From the NCBI GenBank assembly GCA_002095075.2, contig LVCE01000006.1, positions 1 to 64,000 on the forward strand: DNA of 64,000 nucleotides, in the 5' to 3' direction. Shown here one piece after another: positions 10,139-22,863 of this stretch (its first letter is position 1; every line of letters begins with the position of its first letter). Both the position numbers and the translations under genes were made by a program. Source of the DNA: Francisella endosymbiont of Ornithodoros moubata (GTDB lineage Bacteria; Pseudomonadota; Gammaproteobacteria; Francisellales; Francisellaceae). The notes beneath the pieces are model-generated. The model had not been told where the DNA came from. It searched no databases and was given only the letters and a program-made list of their open reading frames with translations.

Positions 10139-10467
10139 ATGTATACTCCAGAAGAACAAAAAGTAGTTGATCGAATTGAAAAACAATTAAAGAAAATGAT
10201 ATCATTTTATATATGAAAGGCTCACCAAACCTACCACAATGTGGTTTTTCTGCTCATGCAGCAACAGCAGTTAGATCATGTGGTAAGCCATTTGCTTTTG
10301 TGAACATTCTAGAAAATCCTGATATAAGAGCTGTTTTACCAAAATATGCTGACTGGTCAACATTCCCTCAACTTTGGATAAAAGGAGAACTGATAGGTGG
10401 CTGCGATATAATTATGGAAATGAATGAATCTGGCGAACTAAAAAAGCTAATTAATTCTGTAAAATAA
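10139..10467 (+). pseudogene. grxD: Monothiol glutaredoxin, frameshifted
   Basis: Grx4-type protein; family members bind [2Fe-2S] clusters and help deliver and sense iron. The frame opens at the ATG at 10139 after AAGGAAG with MYTPEEQKVVDRIEKQL, then runs into a stop after 25 codons. The rest (NDIILYMKGSPNLPQCGFSAHA through WPQLWIKGELIGGCD-like residues to the stop at 10467) continues in the next frame. One extra A in the run at 10189-10191 would restore a 109-residue protein. The CGFS active site is intact in the downstream frame. An ATG at 10213 could give an 84-residue product lacking the first strand and helix. Either a recent pseudogene or a homopolymer sequencing error. Confidence 0.85.
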
Positions 10468-10483
10468 TGAAACATAAATATCT

Positions 10484-13327
10484 TTACTTACCATCTATTT
10501 TTGTCCAAGCATCTGCACCATACTTACCAGTTGGTTTATATGCTTCACTAGCGCATAAACTAGATTCAGGACCAATATTACAGCGGTATAGTTCTTGACC
10601 GACAGTAACTATAGTACCTGACTTATAGTCCTCTATACCATATGGATAAATATACTCAGCACCCTTGGGCTTAAACTGTTTAGCTTCATTTGTCAAGTGA
10701 GCAACATCATCAGTTATATCACTCCAAGCAAGATAACAACTTTTGCCTATAGGTCGGTATGATTTATCATTACATAACTCTTGCTTTTGACATTCAAACT
10801 TTCTATCACCAGCAATAACAATTTGTCCAACTTTATAATTTCCAATAAAATTTGGGTATTTGACTATTTCACCAGCAGCAAGTTTGCACTGTTTAGTTTT
10901 TGCCTTAGGCTTAGTGCTAATCTCATCCCAAGCAAGATAACCATATAGTCCATTTGGAATGTATCCTTTATCATTACAAAATTTGACTTCTAAATTAGAC
11001 TTACACTTATATTTTTTACCTTGAAAATTTATGATAGTATCAGTATTATAAGAGCCAATTTTATCAGGATAATTTATAACCCCAGTCTCTATACTTTGCT
11101 GTTGTCCCTGTATTGATGGAATAACTTTATTTTGTTGTTTTATCTGATCTTTTATTTGTGACACTATAGGTGGTAAACTAACATCTAAAATTGCAGCTGT
11201 TGTACTCCAAGGCTTATGGCTATAGCCATTACCCAAATCACCGTTGTTAATATTAGTTGCATCAAAATCGATACTCCAAACTGCAAAACCTGCAAAAGAT
11301 GCCTTATTTTCTTTCATCAAAGAGACTGTTTCTTTGATATCTTTTTCAGTTAATACATACATCATCCTACCATGAGTAGTACCCTTGGTTGCAGGAATCA
11401 TTAAGACCAACTTATTAGCAGGAATATCCAAAGGTTTATCAATTTCATCATACTTTGGCATATTTACGTCATAGCCTACTTGCGTCGTCAAAGCCCAAGC
11501 AAGTGCTGCCAAGAACTTAGCATAACCATCAGCAGGAGTAATTTTTATATGCTCTGCATTTTTATCCTGATAAAAACTTAAAATTCCATCAGAAGGTTTA
11601 TCAGCATATGTGTTAAGCCAAATATAATTTATTTTATTCGTACCAACGCTATCTAATAATTCAATGTAATTATAGTTGACATAAATATTATCTTTGTCAT
11701 TTTTGGCTAATGGTGCAACTATATAGTGCCACTCAGGAGAAAAAGTTAACCAAAAACCACGGTTATTTTGTCTTAATGTTGTGGTTAATTTATTTATTTT
11801 ATCAGCAGCTACCTTTACTGTTTTCTCATTCTTAGGTATATCAGAACTACTTAAGTCAAAATTTATGCCATTAAAACCAAACTCTTGAACGATTTTTATA
11901 AGGTCACTTAGATTTATCGTCTCCCAATCAACATGAGAATACTTACCACCAATAGAAATGATTGTATGTTTTCCTTTAGAATTCATATAAGCTATCAAAG
12001 CCTTTAGTTCTTTTGTAGAATATATTTTCTTTGAACTGCCATTCTCCTCATTAAAAGATAGTTCAAAACCTTTACTATTAGTGTAGGTTAGATATGCCGC
12101 TATAATGACATTATACTTACAAACATTAGGATTATAATCACAATACTCCTTATCTTTTGGCATTGATATGCTTATCGGAGTAGTATTTATCTGCTGACCA
12201 GAAATATTATAAGAGCTACTTTTGCCCCACAACGGTAAAACCCCAGCAACGACTGGACCCTCTATTTTATTATCTATTTCAACACAAGTATTCTTATAAA
12301 TGCACTCACTAAACCCTTTTGCAAAGGCTCCAGCATTATGCGAAGAATCTCCATATAGATCAGCAGCATAATCTGTATTCAATGACCACCCGGCAACACC
12401 AGCAAACCTTGGTTTAAATTTTAGCTTCTCAAGTTGTGGTAATATTAATTTTACCGCTTGCTCAGTTGATAATGATTTTGTTGCGTTCCCCTGCGGATGA
12501 TAAATAGTATTTGTTCCGCCAGAAACAGCATTTGTTGGCTCTGTTATCAAAATTTTTGTCTTAAGAGGAATATTGGCATTTTCAATAATCTTTGAATAGC
12601 TTTCAGAAATAAAACTTGGATCATACTCGGGAAATGCACCATATTCTTGTATAAACAGATAATCTATATTACCCTCATGAATAGCCTTGTCATAATCATT
12701 ACTGACACCTGTCGTAACTAATTTATAATTGTTAACTTCAGGCTCAGCAGCAATTATTATTTTTGCAGCTATTTTTTTTATAGCTGCTGAAAGTTTGGCA
12801 ATAAAGTCAGCTGATGTAAATTTTTTAATGCTATATACAATACCATCAAGATCATTTTTGTTTAAAAAACAAACTATATTATTAGCTAAAACTTTTATTT
12901 GTGTATCAGAAATATCATTACCAAAAATTTTTGGATCTAAAGTTCCTTGCTTAATTCCAGAATGGAAAGTGTTAGGACTCCCATCAACAGCCAATAATAC
13001 TTCCATTCCTGCTTTTTTAGCATTACGAATTTTATCTATTATAGTCTGTGTAGAAGTTACAGAAGTAGTATAAAAACCTATATCATTATCATAAACTTCC
13101 CCATAAGCAACTATCATAACATTATAGCCATCTTTTTTGGCCTTTTGCATATCAACTCTTGTTGTCGAACCTGGAGTACGAATATCGAGGAATCATGCGA
13201 TTATTCTGTTCGGTAATAATCTTTCAGAAACTTTAGAATCTGAGCCTAAATTAGCTAATGGTGTAGCCTTTAGCATTAACGGTAATGTTAAAGCAAATAT
13301 TATAAGCTGTATAAAAAATTTTCTCAT
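10484..13327 (-). pseudogene. chiD: Chitinase-like GH18 protein with early stop codon
   Basis: The original frame begins at 13327 with a signal peptide (MRKFFIQLIIFALTLPLML) and reaches a TGA at codon 45 (13195-13193), probably from a tryptophan TGG. The frame then stays open for 888 codons from an ATG at 13150. Without the stop it would be a 947-residue secreted protein: two GH18-like domains (about 65-340 and 400-715) and three C-terminal chitin-binding-like repeats near 750-804, 822-873 and 892-945, each ending in an AW motif. Both GH18 domains have lost the catalytic DxxDxDxE (LDGIVYSIK and FNGINFDLS). The symbol follows my memory of the Francisella chitinase set. Any product started downstream would lack the export signal. 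Confidence 0.8.
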
Positions 13328-13546
13328 TTATCAAAAAAGGGTCAAAATATTATATTTTATGAATTATAAATAATTTTATCCTGATATCATAATAATAGCT
13401 CTAAATTTAAAGCATTTTAATTAATGAGTAATTATAAATTAATCCATTACCAATAGTTATTTTGATTTTCTTAGATTAGTTTGTTTGAATAGCCTATCAT
13501 TTTGTATCAAAAAATATAGTCTTGATTCTGTTATTAGTGTGAATTA

Positions 13547-13984
13547 TTATTCATCTTTTGAATAATACAGACCCTTTGAAGAGTTAAGTGCTTTAAGGCG
13601 GGCATCTGCCTCTTTTAGTCTTTTGTTAGCTGCTTCAATATCAAGCTTTGAAGCACCTGGATTTTTGAGAACTTCTTTTGCTCTTGCTCTTGCTTTCTCT
13701 GCTTCAGCCTGATTAAGGTTTTCAGCTCTCTCCATATCATCAACCATAATAGTTACACGAGTTGGAGTAACTTCTACTATGCCACCTGAAACATATAGTA
13801 CATCAGTATACTGATCTTTTCTAACATTTACTACACCAGCTGGTAAAGTAGATAATAGTTCAGTATGACCGTATGCTATCCCCATTTCACCAGCAGAGCC
13901 ACGCAGACGCACCATATCAGCTTCACCTTTAAAAACTGAACCTACAGGACTAACAACGTCAACTTTTAGATATTTTTTTGTCAT
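13547..13984 (-). CDS. atpC: ATP synthase epsilon subunit
   Basis: Central-stalk subunit of F1, which couples rotation to the c-ring and can inhibit ATP hydrolysis. 145 residues: an N-terminal beta-sandwich ([39 protein letters not shown]) and a C-terminal helical hairpin with [11 protein letters not shown]. It is the last gene of the atp operon, 12 bases after atpD. The 219 bases between it and the chiD start hold no gene and no hairpin that I can see. Confidence 0.95.
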   Translation of the reverse strand: MTKKYLKVDVVSPVGSVFKGEADMVRLRGSAGEMGIAYGHTELLSTLPAGVVNVRKDQYTDVLYVSGGIVEVTPTRVTIMVDDMERAENLNQAEAEKARARAKEVLKNPGASKLDIEAANKRLKEADARLKALNSSKGLYYSKDE

Positions 13985-13996
13985 ATCAATAACCTA

Positions 13997-15376
<1,380 letters not shown>

Positions 15377-15385
15377 TTACCTCTC

Positions 15386-16282
15386 CTAAACTGCTGCCGC
15401 ACCTGAACAAATTTCTGCAAGCTCTTGCGTAATCATAGCTTGTCTTACTTTATTGTAATCTAATTTCAACTGATCAATTATATCACTAGCATTATCAGTT
15501 GCATTTTTCATTGCCATCATACGAGCAGCTTGCTCACATGCTGCATTTTCTAATATCGCACCTCTAACTTGAGCTTCAATATATCTGATACATAGAGCAT
15601 TTAAAACTTCTTCTATATCTCTTTCATAAATATAATCCCAATGACCTTTAAATGCTTTTTCTTTATTTACTTTTATTTCTTCTGCTGAGAAAATATCTTG
15701 AATAGGTAGCAATGTTTGTAATCTAGGTTTTTGTTTAATCGTGCTTACAAATTGGTTACTGCTCATATATAATCTATCAATCTCACCTGTAGTAAACTTA
15801 TCTAGCATTACTTTAACTGCACCACCAATAGCTCTAATACTTCCTTTTTTTTCTTTATCGTTATAATGACCTGTTGCTACAATATTGACATCTTTTAATT
15901 TTGCAAAAAAATTTTCAGCTTTTGAACCAATCACACATACATCAATTCCAATCTTATCTTCGATATTGTTCTTAATATTTTTTAGAACATATTTAAAAAG
16001 GTTAATATTAAGACCATCACACAGACCTCTATCTGTAGATGCAACTATGTAACCGACTCTTTTTACCTCTCTATCAAACAAATAAGGATTAGGATAATCA
16101 ATACTTGCAGCTGTGACATTTTTGATAATAGTGTTTGCGCTTTCAACATAAGGACGCACATTATTCATCTTAACAATTGCTCCTCTCATTTTACTAGCAG
16201 CAACTAATTCCATTGCACCGGTAATTTTTTGTGTGTTCTTAACACTCTGCACTTTGGAACGTATTTCTCTAGCATTAGACAT
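15386..16282 (-). CDS. atpG: ATP synthase gamma subunit
   Basis: Rotating shaft of F1. 298 residues, normal for the family. The N-terminal helix starts SNAREIRSKVQSVKNTQKIT and includes AMELVAASKMR; the C-terminal helix has ENAACEQAARMMAMKNATDN and ends with the conserved RQAMITQELAEICSGA. It follows atpA by 14 bases and precedes atpD by 9, in the standard order. Confidence 0.97.
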   Translation of the reverse strand: MSNAREIRSKVQSVKNTQKITGAMELVAASKMRGAIVKMNNVRPYVESANTIIKNVTAASIDYPNPYLFDREVKRVGYIVASTDRGLCDGLNINLFKYVLKNIKNNIEDKIGIDVCVIGSKAENFFAKLKDVNIVATGHYNDKEKKGSIRAIGGAVKVMLDKFTTGEIDRLYMSSNQFVSTIKQKPRLQTLLPIQDIFSAEEIKVNKEKAFKGHWDYIYERDIEEVLNALCIRYIEAQVRGAILENAACEQAARMMAMKNATDNASDIIDQLKLDYNKVRQAMITQELAEICSGAAAV

Positions 16283-16296
16283 CGTCTATACTCCTA

Positions 16297-17838
16297 TTAC
16301 CAAGCTTGATTTGCTTTACAGTCTTCAACAATAGTTTTTAACTTATTAGCAATCTCTGCATCATACTTACCTGTTTCATTAATTTCTGCAATTACATCAG
16401 CATACTTAGTTTCTGCTAGTGCATGTAAAGCTGATTCGAAAGGTATCACTTCTGAAACTTCTAAGCTGTCTAAGTAACCATTATCAGCGGTATAAAGTGA
16501 CAATGCCATTAAAGCCACAGATAAAGTTGAGAATTGCTTTTGTTTTAGTAATTCTGTTACTCTTTGGCCTCTATTTAATTGTGCACGAGTTGCTTCATCC
16601 AAGTCCGATGCAAATTGTGAAAATGCTTCTAGTTCTCTATACTGTGCAAGTGCTAAACGGATACCACCACCAAGTTTTTTAATAATCTTAGTTTGTGCTG
16701 CACCACCGACACGTGAAACAGAGTTACCAGGGTTTATTGCAGGTCTTAAGCCAGAGTTAAATAAATCTGTCTCTAAGAATATCTGTCCATCAGTGATTGA
16801 AATAACATTCGTAGGAACGAATGCTGAGATATCACCAGCTTGTGTTTCAATGATTGGTAATGCTGTTAATGAGCCAGTTTTACCCTTAACTTCACCATTA
16901 GTAAATTTCTCTACATATTCTTCATTTACTCTAGCTGCTCTTTCTAGTAGTCTTGAGTGAAGGTAAAATACATCACCAGGATAAGCTTCACGTCCAGGCG
17001 GTCTTCTTAATAGTAATGAAATCTGTCTATAAGCCCATGCTTGCTTAGTCAAATCATCATAAACGATAAGTGCATCTTGACCGCGATCTCTAAAGTACTC
17101 ACCCATAGAACATCCAGCATATGGTGCAATGTATTGTAATGCTGCAGAATCAGAAGCTGTAGCTGCAACAATAATCGTATGCTCCATTGCACCATGCTCT
17201 TCAAGCTGTCTTACAATATTTGCAATTGTAGATGCCTTCTGACCAATAGCAACGTAGATACATTTAATACCTGTACCCTTTTGGTTAATAATCGTATCAA
17301 CAGCAATTGCAGTTTTACCAATCTGTCTATCACTAATGATAAGCTCCCTTTGACCTCTACCAATTGGTACCATCGAGTCAATTGACTTAATACCTGTTTG
17401 CAATGCTTGATCTACTGATTTTCTCCAAATAACACCAGGAGCAATTTTTTCGATAGGTGAAGTTAAATCAGTTGCCACCTCACCTTTACCATCGATAGGA
17501 TTACCTAATGCATCGACAACTCTACCCAAAAGAGCTTCGCCAACTGGTACTTCTAAAATTCTGCCAGTACAGTATGCTTTATCACCTTCTTTGATATGCT
17601 CATATTCACCTAAAACTACAGCATCAACCGAGTCTGTATTTAAGTTGAGAGCTAGACCATACACATCTCCTGGTAGCTTAACCATTTCACCAACTGCGAC
17701 ATTATTCAATCCATAAATAGTAACAATACCATCAGCAACACTGACAATTGTACCTTCTGACTTTAGTTCAACTGAATTATCAAACTTCTCAATTCTTTGT
17801 TTTATTAAACCACTTATTTCTGATGGACTTAGTTGCAT
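16297..17838 (-). CDS. atpA: ATP synthase alpha subunit
   Basis: Non-catalytic nucleotide-binding subunit of F1. 513 residues, the usual length. The arginine-finger region is [17 protein letters not shown] and the C-terminal helical domain is intact. The P-loop is unusual: residues 169-176 read SDRQIGKT where the family has GDRQTGKT, so the first glycine is serine (AGT at 17334-17332) and the threonine is isoleucine. The Lys and Thr that bind phosphate and magnesium are kept. Neighbours are atpH upstream (18 bases) and atpG downstream. Confidence 0.97.
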   Translation of the reverse strand: MQLSPSEISGLIKQRIEKFDNSVELKSEGTIVSVADGIVTIYGLNNVAVGEMVKLPGDVYGLALNLNTDSVDAVVLGEYEHIKEGDKAYCTGRILEVPVGEALLGRVVDALGNPIDGKGEVATDLTSPIEKIAPGVIWRKSVDQALQTGIKSIDSMVPIGRGQRELIISDRQIGKTAIAVDTIINQKGTGIKCIYVAIGQKASTIANIVRQLEEHGAMEHTIIVAATASDSAALQYIAPYAGCSMGEYFRDRGQDALIVYDDLTKQAWAYRQISLLLRRPPGREAYPGDVFYLHSRLLERAARVNEEYVEKFTNGEVKGKTGSLTALPIIETQAGDISAFVPTNVISITDGQIFLETDLFNSGLRPAINPGNSVSRVGGAAQTKIIKKLGGGIRLALAQYRELEAFSQFASDLDEATRAQLNRGQRVTELLKQKQFSTLSVALMALSLYTADNGYLDSLEVSEVIPFESALHALAETKYADVIAEINETGKYDAEIANKLKTIVEDCKANQAW

Positions 17839-17856
17839 AAGCTCACTTCCTATAAT

Positions 17857-18381
17857 TTATAATAACAAAATACTTTTTAATGTCTCTAAATGGCCAGATA
17901 CTGAACTATCAATAACTGTATCTCCAACCTTGACCACTACTCCACCAACTATCGCTGGATCAATATTTATATGCATATCAATAGTGCAGCAAAATTTCCT
18001 CTCCAAACTAGCTTTCAAGCTATCCAAGATATTTTTATCTGTAGCATAAGCTAAAGTAACATTAGCCACTCTAATATTGTTATGGATATTTTTAATAGAC
18101 TCAAATTGGTTTGCTATTTCTGGCATTATTGACAACTTTTTATTTTCAGCTATCAAAGCAAGAAAATTAAAAAAGCTTTCATCTAATTGTTTTTTTAGAG
18201 CATCTATAATCTCAATCTGAGATACAGTAGAACTAGATATAATTGCAGCCACAGAGCTATCTTTGATTAACTCAGAAAATGTTTGAATCAACTTAGACCA
18301 TTGTTGTAGTAGGTTATGTTCATTTGCAAACTCAAATGCTGCTTTGGCATATGGCCTCGCAATTACACTTATATTTGTCAT
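17857..18381 (-). CDS. atpH: ATP synthase delta subunit
   Basis: Peripheral-stalk subunit joining F1 to the b dimer. 174 residues. The N-terminal helical domain starts [18 protein letters not shown] and the C-terminal part has the typical [28 protein letters not shown] in two adjacent stretches. It sits between atpF (19 bases) and atpA (18 bases). Confidence 0.95.
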   Translation of the reverse strand: MTNISVIARPYAKAAFEFANEHNLLQQWSKLIQTFSELIKDSSVAAIISSSTVSQIEIIDALKKQLDESFFNFLALIAENKKLSIMPEIANQFESIKNIHNNIRVANVTLAYATDKNILDSLKASLERKFCCTIDMHINIDPAIVGGVVVKVGDTVIDSSVSGHLETLKSILLL

Positions 18382-18400
18382 GTGTCTACCTTATTAAAAG

Positions 18401-18871
18401 TTATACTTTTTCTATAAAGTCTTCTAAAACTTTTCTACTAGCCTTTTCATCAACACTTACTGCTATGATTTTACTAGCAGCTGCCATAGCTAGACTAACA
18501 AGTTCTTGCTTAAGTTGCTCTTTTGCTTTAATCTTTTCTTGCTCTATTTCAGCAATAGCCATACTTTTGATCTTATCAGCAGCCGCAATAGCCTCCTCTT
18601 TTGCTTGCTCATCAACCTTATGAGCCCTTACATAAGCATTTTCAACTATTTCGGTTGCCTTAGCCTTAGCTTCACGCAAAATCTCTGCAGATTGTCTTTT
18701 AGAAACCTCTAGCCCTCTAGATGCTCTATCAGCAGATGCTAGACCTTCAGCAATCTTGTCTCTACGCTCTTTTAAAGCCTTACGTAGCGGGGGCCATACA
18801 AACTTCATTGTAAATCCAACAAAGATTGCAAATGTTATCATTTGCCCTATTAGAGTTATATTAATATCCAT
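18401..18871 (-). CDS. atpF: ATP synthase subunit b
   Basis: Membrane-anchored peripheral stalk of Fo. 156 residues: one N-terminal transmembrane helix ([20 protein letters not shown]) followed by [19 protein letters not shown] and a long charged coiled coil rich in Ala, Lys and Glu. Such proteins form a dimer that holds the stator. It lies between atpE and atpH in the operon. Confidence 0.96.
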   Translation of the reverse strand: MDINITLIGQMITFAIFVGFTMKFVWPPLRKALKERRDKIAEGLASADRASRGLEVSKRQSAEILREAKAKATEIVENAYVRAHKVDEQAKEEAIAAADKIKSMAIAEIEQEKIKAKEQLKQELVSLAMAAASKIIAVSVDEKASRKVLEDFIEKV

Positions 18872-18915
18872 CTACTCATCCTTTAGATAATGAAACTTAT
18901 GATTTTATTGTTTAA

Positions 18916-19224
<309 letters not shown>

Positions 19225-19266
19225 TTATTTCTCCTGTTTTATTAAAGATTTATGTTTTAGATTAGT

Positions 19267-20064
<798 letters not shown>

Positions 20065-20121
20065 TTATTCATTCCACCAGTATGTATATTATCTATCTTT
20101 AATATGACCACTTAAATAAAC

Positions 20122-20493
20122 CTACCTCCCTTTTTTGAACAAGATAGGCACAAAACACAAAGTTAATTGTAACAAAACTAAACCAAAAATGTAAGAAAAT
20201 AATTTTGGTTTTATATAAATTGCTAACAATATCGTCAGCAGTGCTACAATGCTTAGTTTCAGATACTCGCTGAGATAAAATATTACTATTTCAACCCCCG
20301 GGCTTAACTGCTTATTTATAAATAGTCTGAAAAAAAACATAAAATTAGCTAAAAACATTGTTAATGATCCTATTAAAAATGAATTAACATAAATATAACC
20401 ATAAAATACTAAAATAACAAAATAACCAACTAATGCCAAGATTAATTGAAGTAAGATAAATTTTTTGGTATCAATCCTAATATTTGTTAACAT
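20122..20493 (-). CDS. atpI: AtpI-like small membrane protein
   Basis: First gene of the atp operon. About 123 residues with four hydrophobic segments, a C-terminus of KKGR, and few charged residues otherwise. Size, topology and position ahead of atpB fit AtpI, which in other bacteria assists c-ring assembly or magnesium supply; sequence identity to AtpI is not obvious to the eye. I use the ATG giving MLTNIRIDTKKF. The frame extends six codons upstream, but the candidate promoter leaves little leader for that start. Confidence 0.7.
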   Translation of the reverse strand: MLTNIRIDTKKFILLQLILALVGYFVILVFYGYIYVNSFLIGSLTMFLANFMFFFRLFINKQLSPGVEIVIFYLSEYLKLSIVALLTILLAIYIKPKLFSYIFGLVLLQLTLCFVPILFKKGR

Positions 20494-20526
20494 ATATATC
20501 AGTCTCATCAATCAAAACGCCACCTT

Positions 20527-20554
20527 ATCATACCAAAAAAGCCCATATTAGCAA
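20527..20554 (-). promoter_or_regulatory. Candidate promoter of the atp operon
   Basis: On the minus strand TTGCTA (20554-20549) and TATGAT (20532-20527) are separated by 16 bases, close to the sigma-70 pattern. Transcription would start near 20520, about 27 bases before the AtpI-like start at 20493. This is a visual match only. Confidence 0.45.
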
Positions 20555-20629
20555 AGAAAAACTTTAATGCTTGATTTATAGAACTTTGAACCATAAAATT
20601 AAATTTCACACTATCTTAACTAGTAGCAT

Positions 20630-21931
20630 ATGGAACAAAGGATATATAATATACGTGGTTATGCATGGATAATAATAATACTTAGCTCATTTTTATTATT
20701 TGACAAGTATGTAATGCAAGTATTTCCAAGTCTAATTACTGATGATATGATGTCTAGCTTTGGTACTAATACTACACAAACAGGAGCTTTAGGTTCAGCA
20801 TTTTTTTGGTCTATCATTATATGCCAACTCTTTTTAGCTGGACCAATTATCGATAAATTTGGCTTTAGACTAATTAGCCCAATTTCAATCACAATTTCTG
20901 CCACTGGTGTTATATTATTTACTGTTGCAGCAAACTTAGGTAGTCTAAGTATAGCATACATAGCAAGGATAACCACTGGTTTAGGTGTATCCTTTGCTAC
21001 TATATCCTATCTCAAAGCTGTCTCAGTGTGGTTTGAGCCACGCAAATTTGCTTTTGCTGCGAGTTTCCTTGCTACAGCAGCAATGATTGGTGCGCTATGT
21101 GCTCAAGCTCCACTAGCTTACCTGATAACACTCTGTGGTGATTGGAAAATAGCTATGCTACTATTCTCGGTAGCTAGCTTACTGATTGCTGTAGTTTACT
21201 ATATTTTTGTGCGTGATTTTAATCCTAAACAACCAGAAGCTAGCTCGCCTAGTAATCAGCTAAAAACTCTCAGTGCTCTTAAAGAAGTCATCAAAAATAA
21301 AAATAACTGGCTCTTAACATTTTACGTCGGCTTAAGCTTTACGGCAGTTGATGCTTTTGCTGGTTTCTGGGGTAATGCTTATTTCAGAGAAGCATATCAT
21401 ATCTCAAGAGAAGAAGCTGCTAGTATAATCTCGATGATTTTTATCGGTATGGCTATTGGATCGCCAATTATTGGCAAATTATCTGAAATCCTTGATAGTA
21501 GAAAAGGAGTGATGATATTCTTTCATATCATTGGTACTATAGCACTCAGCTTTGTTTTATTGACAAAAACAAGCGCTACAATATCAGCAATAATGTTGTT
21601 TATCTTTGGTCTATGTTTAGGAATCTATATGCTTTCATTTGCTATAGGAAACCGTATAAATCCTATAATAATAACAACTGTTGCTGCTTTCATAAATACA
21701 GGTGAACCAATTTTAGGTGCAATATTTGACCCACTTATAGGATATTTCCTAGATTGTTCATGGACTGGCAAGTACATAAATAAAACAGGGGAAATTATTT
21801 CTCAATATACTAGTTCTGCTGATATTAAGTACTTTGAATTAAACTCATACCATTTTGCATTTACAACTCTAGTTGCAAGTATGATCGCTTCGCTTGTAAT
21901 ATTGGTTATGATAAAAGATAATAAAGACTAA
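20630..21931 (+). CDS. MFS transporter, phagosomal-transporter (Pht/Fpt) type
   Basis: Twelve-helix inner-membrane transporter of 433 residues. The start IRGYAWIIIILSSFLLFDKY and the segment AGPIIDKFGFRLISP are shared with the second MFS gene at 23922-25217 (AGPIIDKLGFRK), as are YLKAVSVWFEPRKFAFAASF and INTGEPILGAIFDPLIGYFLD. In Francisella such paralogs belong to the Fpt family, related to Legionella Pht transporters that take up amino acids or other small molecules in the host cell. That role is family knowledge recalled, and the substrate cannot be read from the sequence. It is divergent from the atp operon and convergent with rluC, whose stop is three bases away. Confidence 0.82.
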   Translation: MEQRIYNIRGYAWIIIILSSFLLFDKYVMQVFPSLITDDMMSSFGTNTTQTGALGSAFFWSIIICQLFLAGPIIDKFGFRLISPISITISATGVILFTVAANLGSLSIAYIARITTGLGVSFATISYLKAVSVWFEPRKFAFAASFLATAAMIGALCAQAPLAYLITLCGDWKIAMLLFSVASLLIAVVYYIFVRDFNPKQPEASSPSNQLKTLSALKEVIKNKNNWLLTFYVGLSFTAVDAFAGFWGNAYFREAYHISREEAASIISMIFIGMAIGSPIIGKLSEILDSRKGVMIFFHIIGTIALSFVLLTKTSATISAIMLFIFGLCLGIYMLSFAIGNRINPIIITTVAAFINTGEPILGAIFDPLIGYFLDCSWTGKYINKTGEIISQYTSSADIKYFELNSYHFAFTTLVASMIASLVILVMIKDNKD

Positions 21932-21933
21932 TT

Positions 21934-22863
21934 CTACTCTTGCATAAATTTCTCAAATCTAGAATCTAAAGCCGCTTTTACTGATATTTGCTTGTTTTGC
22001 TTTTCATCGTAGAACTCTAACTTACCCGCATGCAATAATAGCTTATCAATTCCCTTGTCTAACAACAATTGATCTTTAGTAGCAAAGCCATATTTCTTAT
22101 CTGCAACAATAGGATGACCAATCGCTTTTGTATGCACTCTAACTTGATGAGTTCTACCTGTTTCTAGTTTTATCTCAAGTAGACTAAAGCCTCCTTGTAA
22201 ATGCCGAACTGATACAATCTTAGTTAAAGCCTGTTTTCCATCTTTACTATCAACTTTAACAACTCTTTGACCATCTTTAGTTTTAGTTCTTTTTAAAGGT
22301 AAATCTATTGTAGTGATTTTTTTATCCCAGTGGCCATGAACTATCGCATAATAAACCTTATTAACTTTGTGTTGCTTGAAGATATCAAAGAAATATACCA
22401 AAGAGCTATGTTTTTTTGCTAAAAGTACACACCCAGATGTTTCTTTATCAAGCCTATGCACTAAGTCTAAACGTCTAACTTTAGGCCGTAGCTGCCTTAG
22501 ACGCTCAACTAATCCTGAATTAACTCCAGAGCCACCATGTACTGCCATGCCTGATGGTTTATCAACTATTATATAGTCATCATTCTCATAAAGAATACGC
22601 TGTTCCAAAAAATCCAGATGGGACTGTGAGACTTTTATTAGCTTAACACCTTCTTCTAAACTAAATGGTGGTACTCTGACAATATCTCCCGATCTTACAC
22701 GTGATGTCTGCTTGACTCTTTTTTTATTTACACGTAGTTCACCTTTACGAATCCAACGATAAATTAAAGATTTAGGTAGCCGAGAAAATCTACTTAACAT
22801 AAAGTTATCAATACGCTGGCCTATGATATCATCTGTAACTTCAATAAAATCAACCTTATTCAT
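21934..22863 (-). CDS. rluC: Ribosomal large subunit pseudouridine synthase
   Basis: RluA-family enzyme modifying 23S rRNA. 309 residues: an N-terminal S4 RNA-binding domain (about 14-70) followed by the catalytic domain with HRLDKETSGCVLLAKKH, where D139 is the catalytic aspartate. The S4 domain and the length fit RluC better than RluA. It overlaps the zapE stop by eight bases and closes the rimP-nusA-infB-rbfA-hisS-MFS-zapE-rluC run. RluD is the alternative assignment. Confidence 0.85.
   Translation of the reverse strand: MNKVDFIEVTDDIIGQRIDNFMLSRFSRLPKSLIYRWIRKGELRVNKKRVKQTSRVRSGDIVRVPPFSLEEGVKLIKVSQSHLDFLEQRILYENDDYIIVDKPSGMAVHGGSGVNSGLVERLRQLRPKVRRLDLVHRLDKETSGCVLLAKKHSSLVYFFDIFKQHKVNKVYYAIVHGHWDKKITTIDLPLKRTKTKDGQRVVKVDSKDGKQALTKIVSVRHLQGGFSLLEIKLETGRTHQVRVHTKAIGHPIVADKKYGFATKDQLLLDKGIDKLLLHAGKLEFYDEKQNKQISVKAALDSRFEKFMQE

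Noticed and set aside
10139-10467. A functional short glutaredoxin starting at 10213
   Set aside because: No ribosome-binding site lies ahead of that ATG, and the product would lack the first strand of the fold. A frameshift of a normal gene is more likely.
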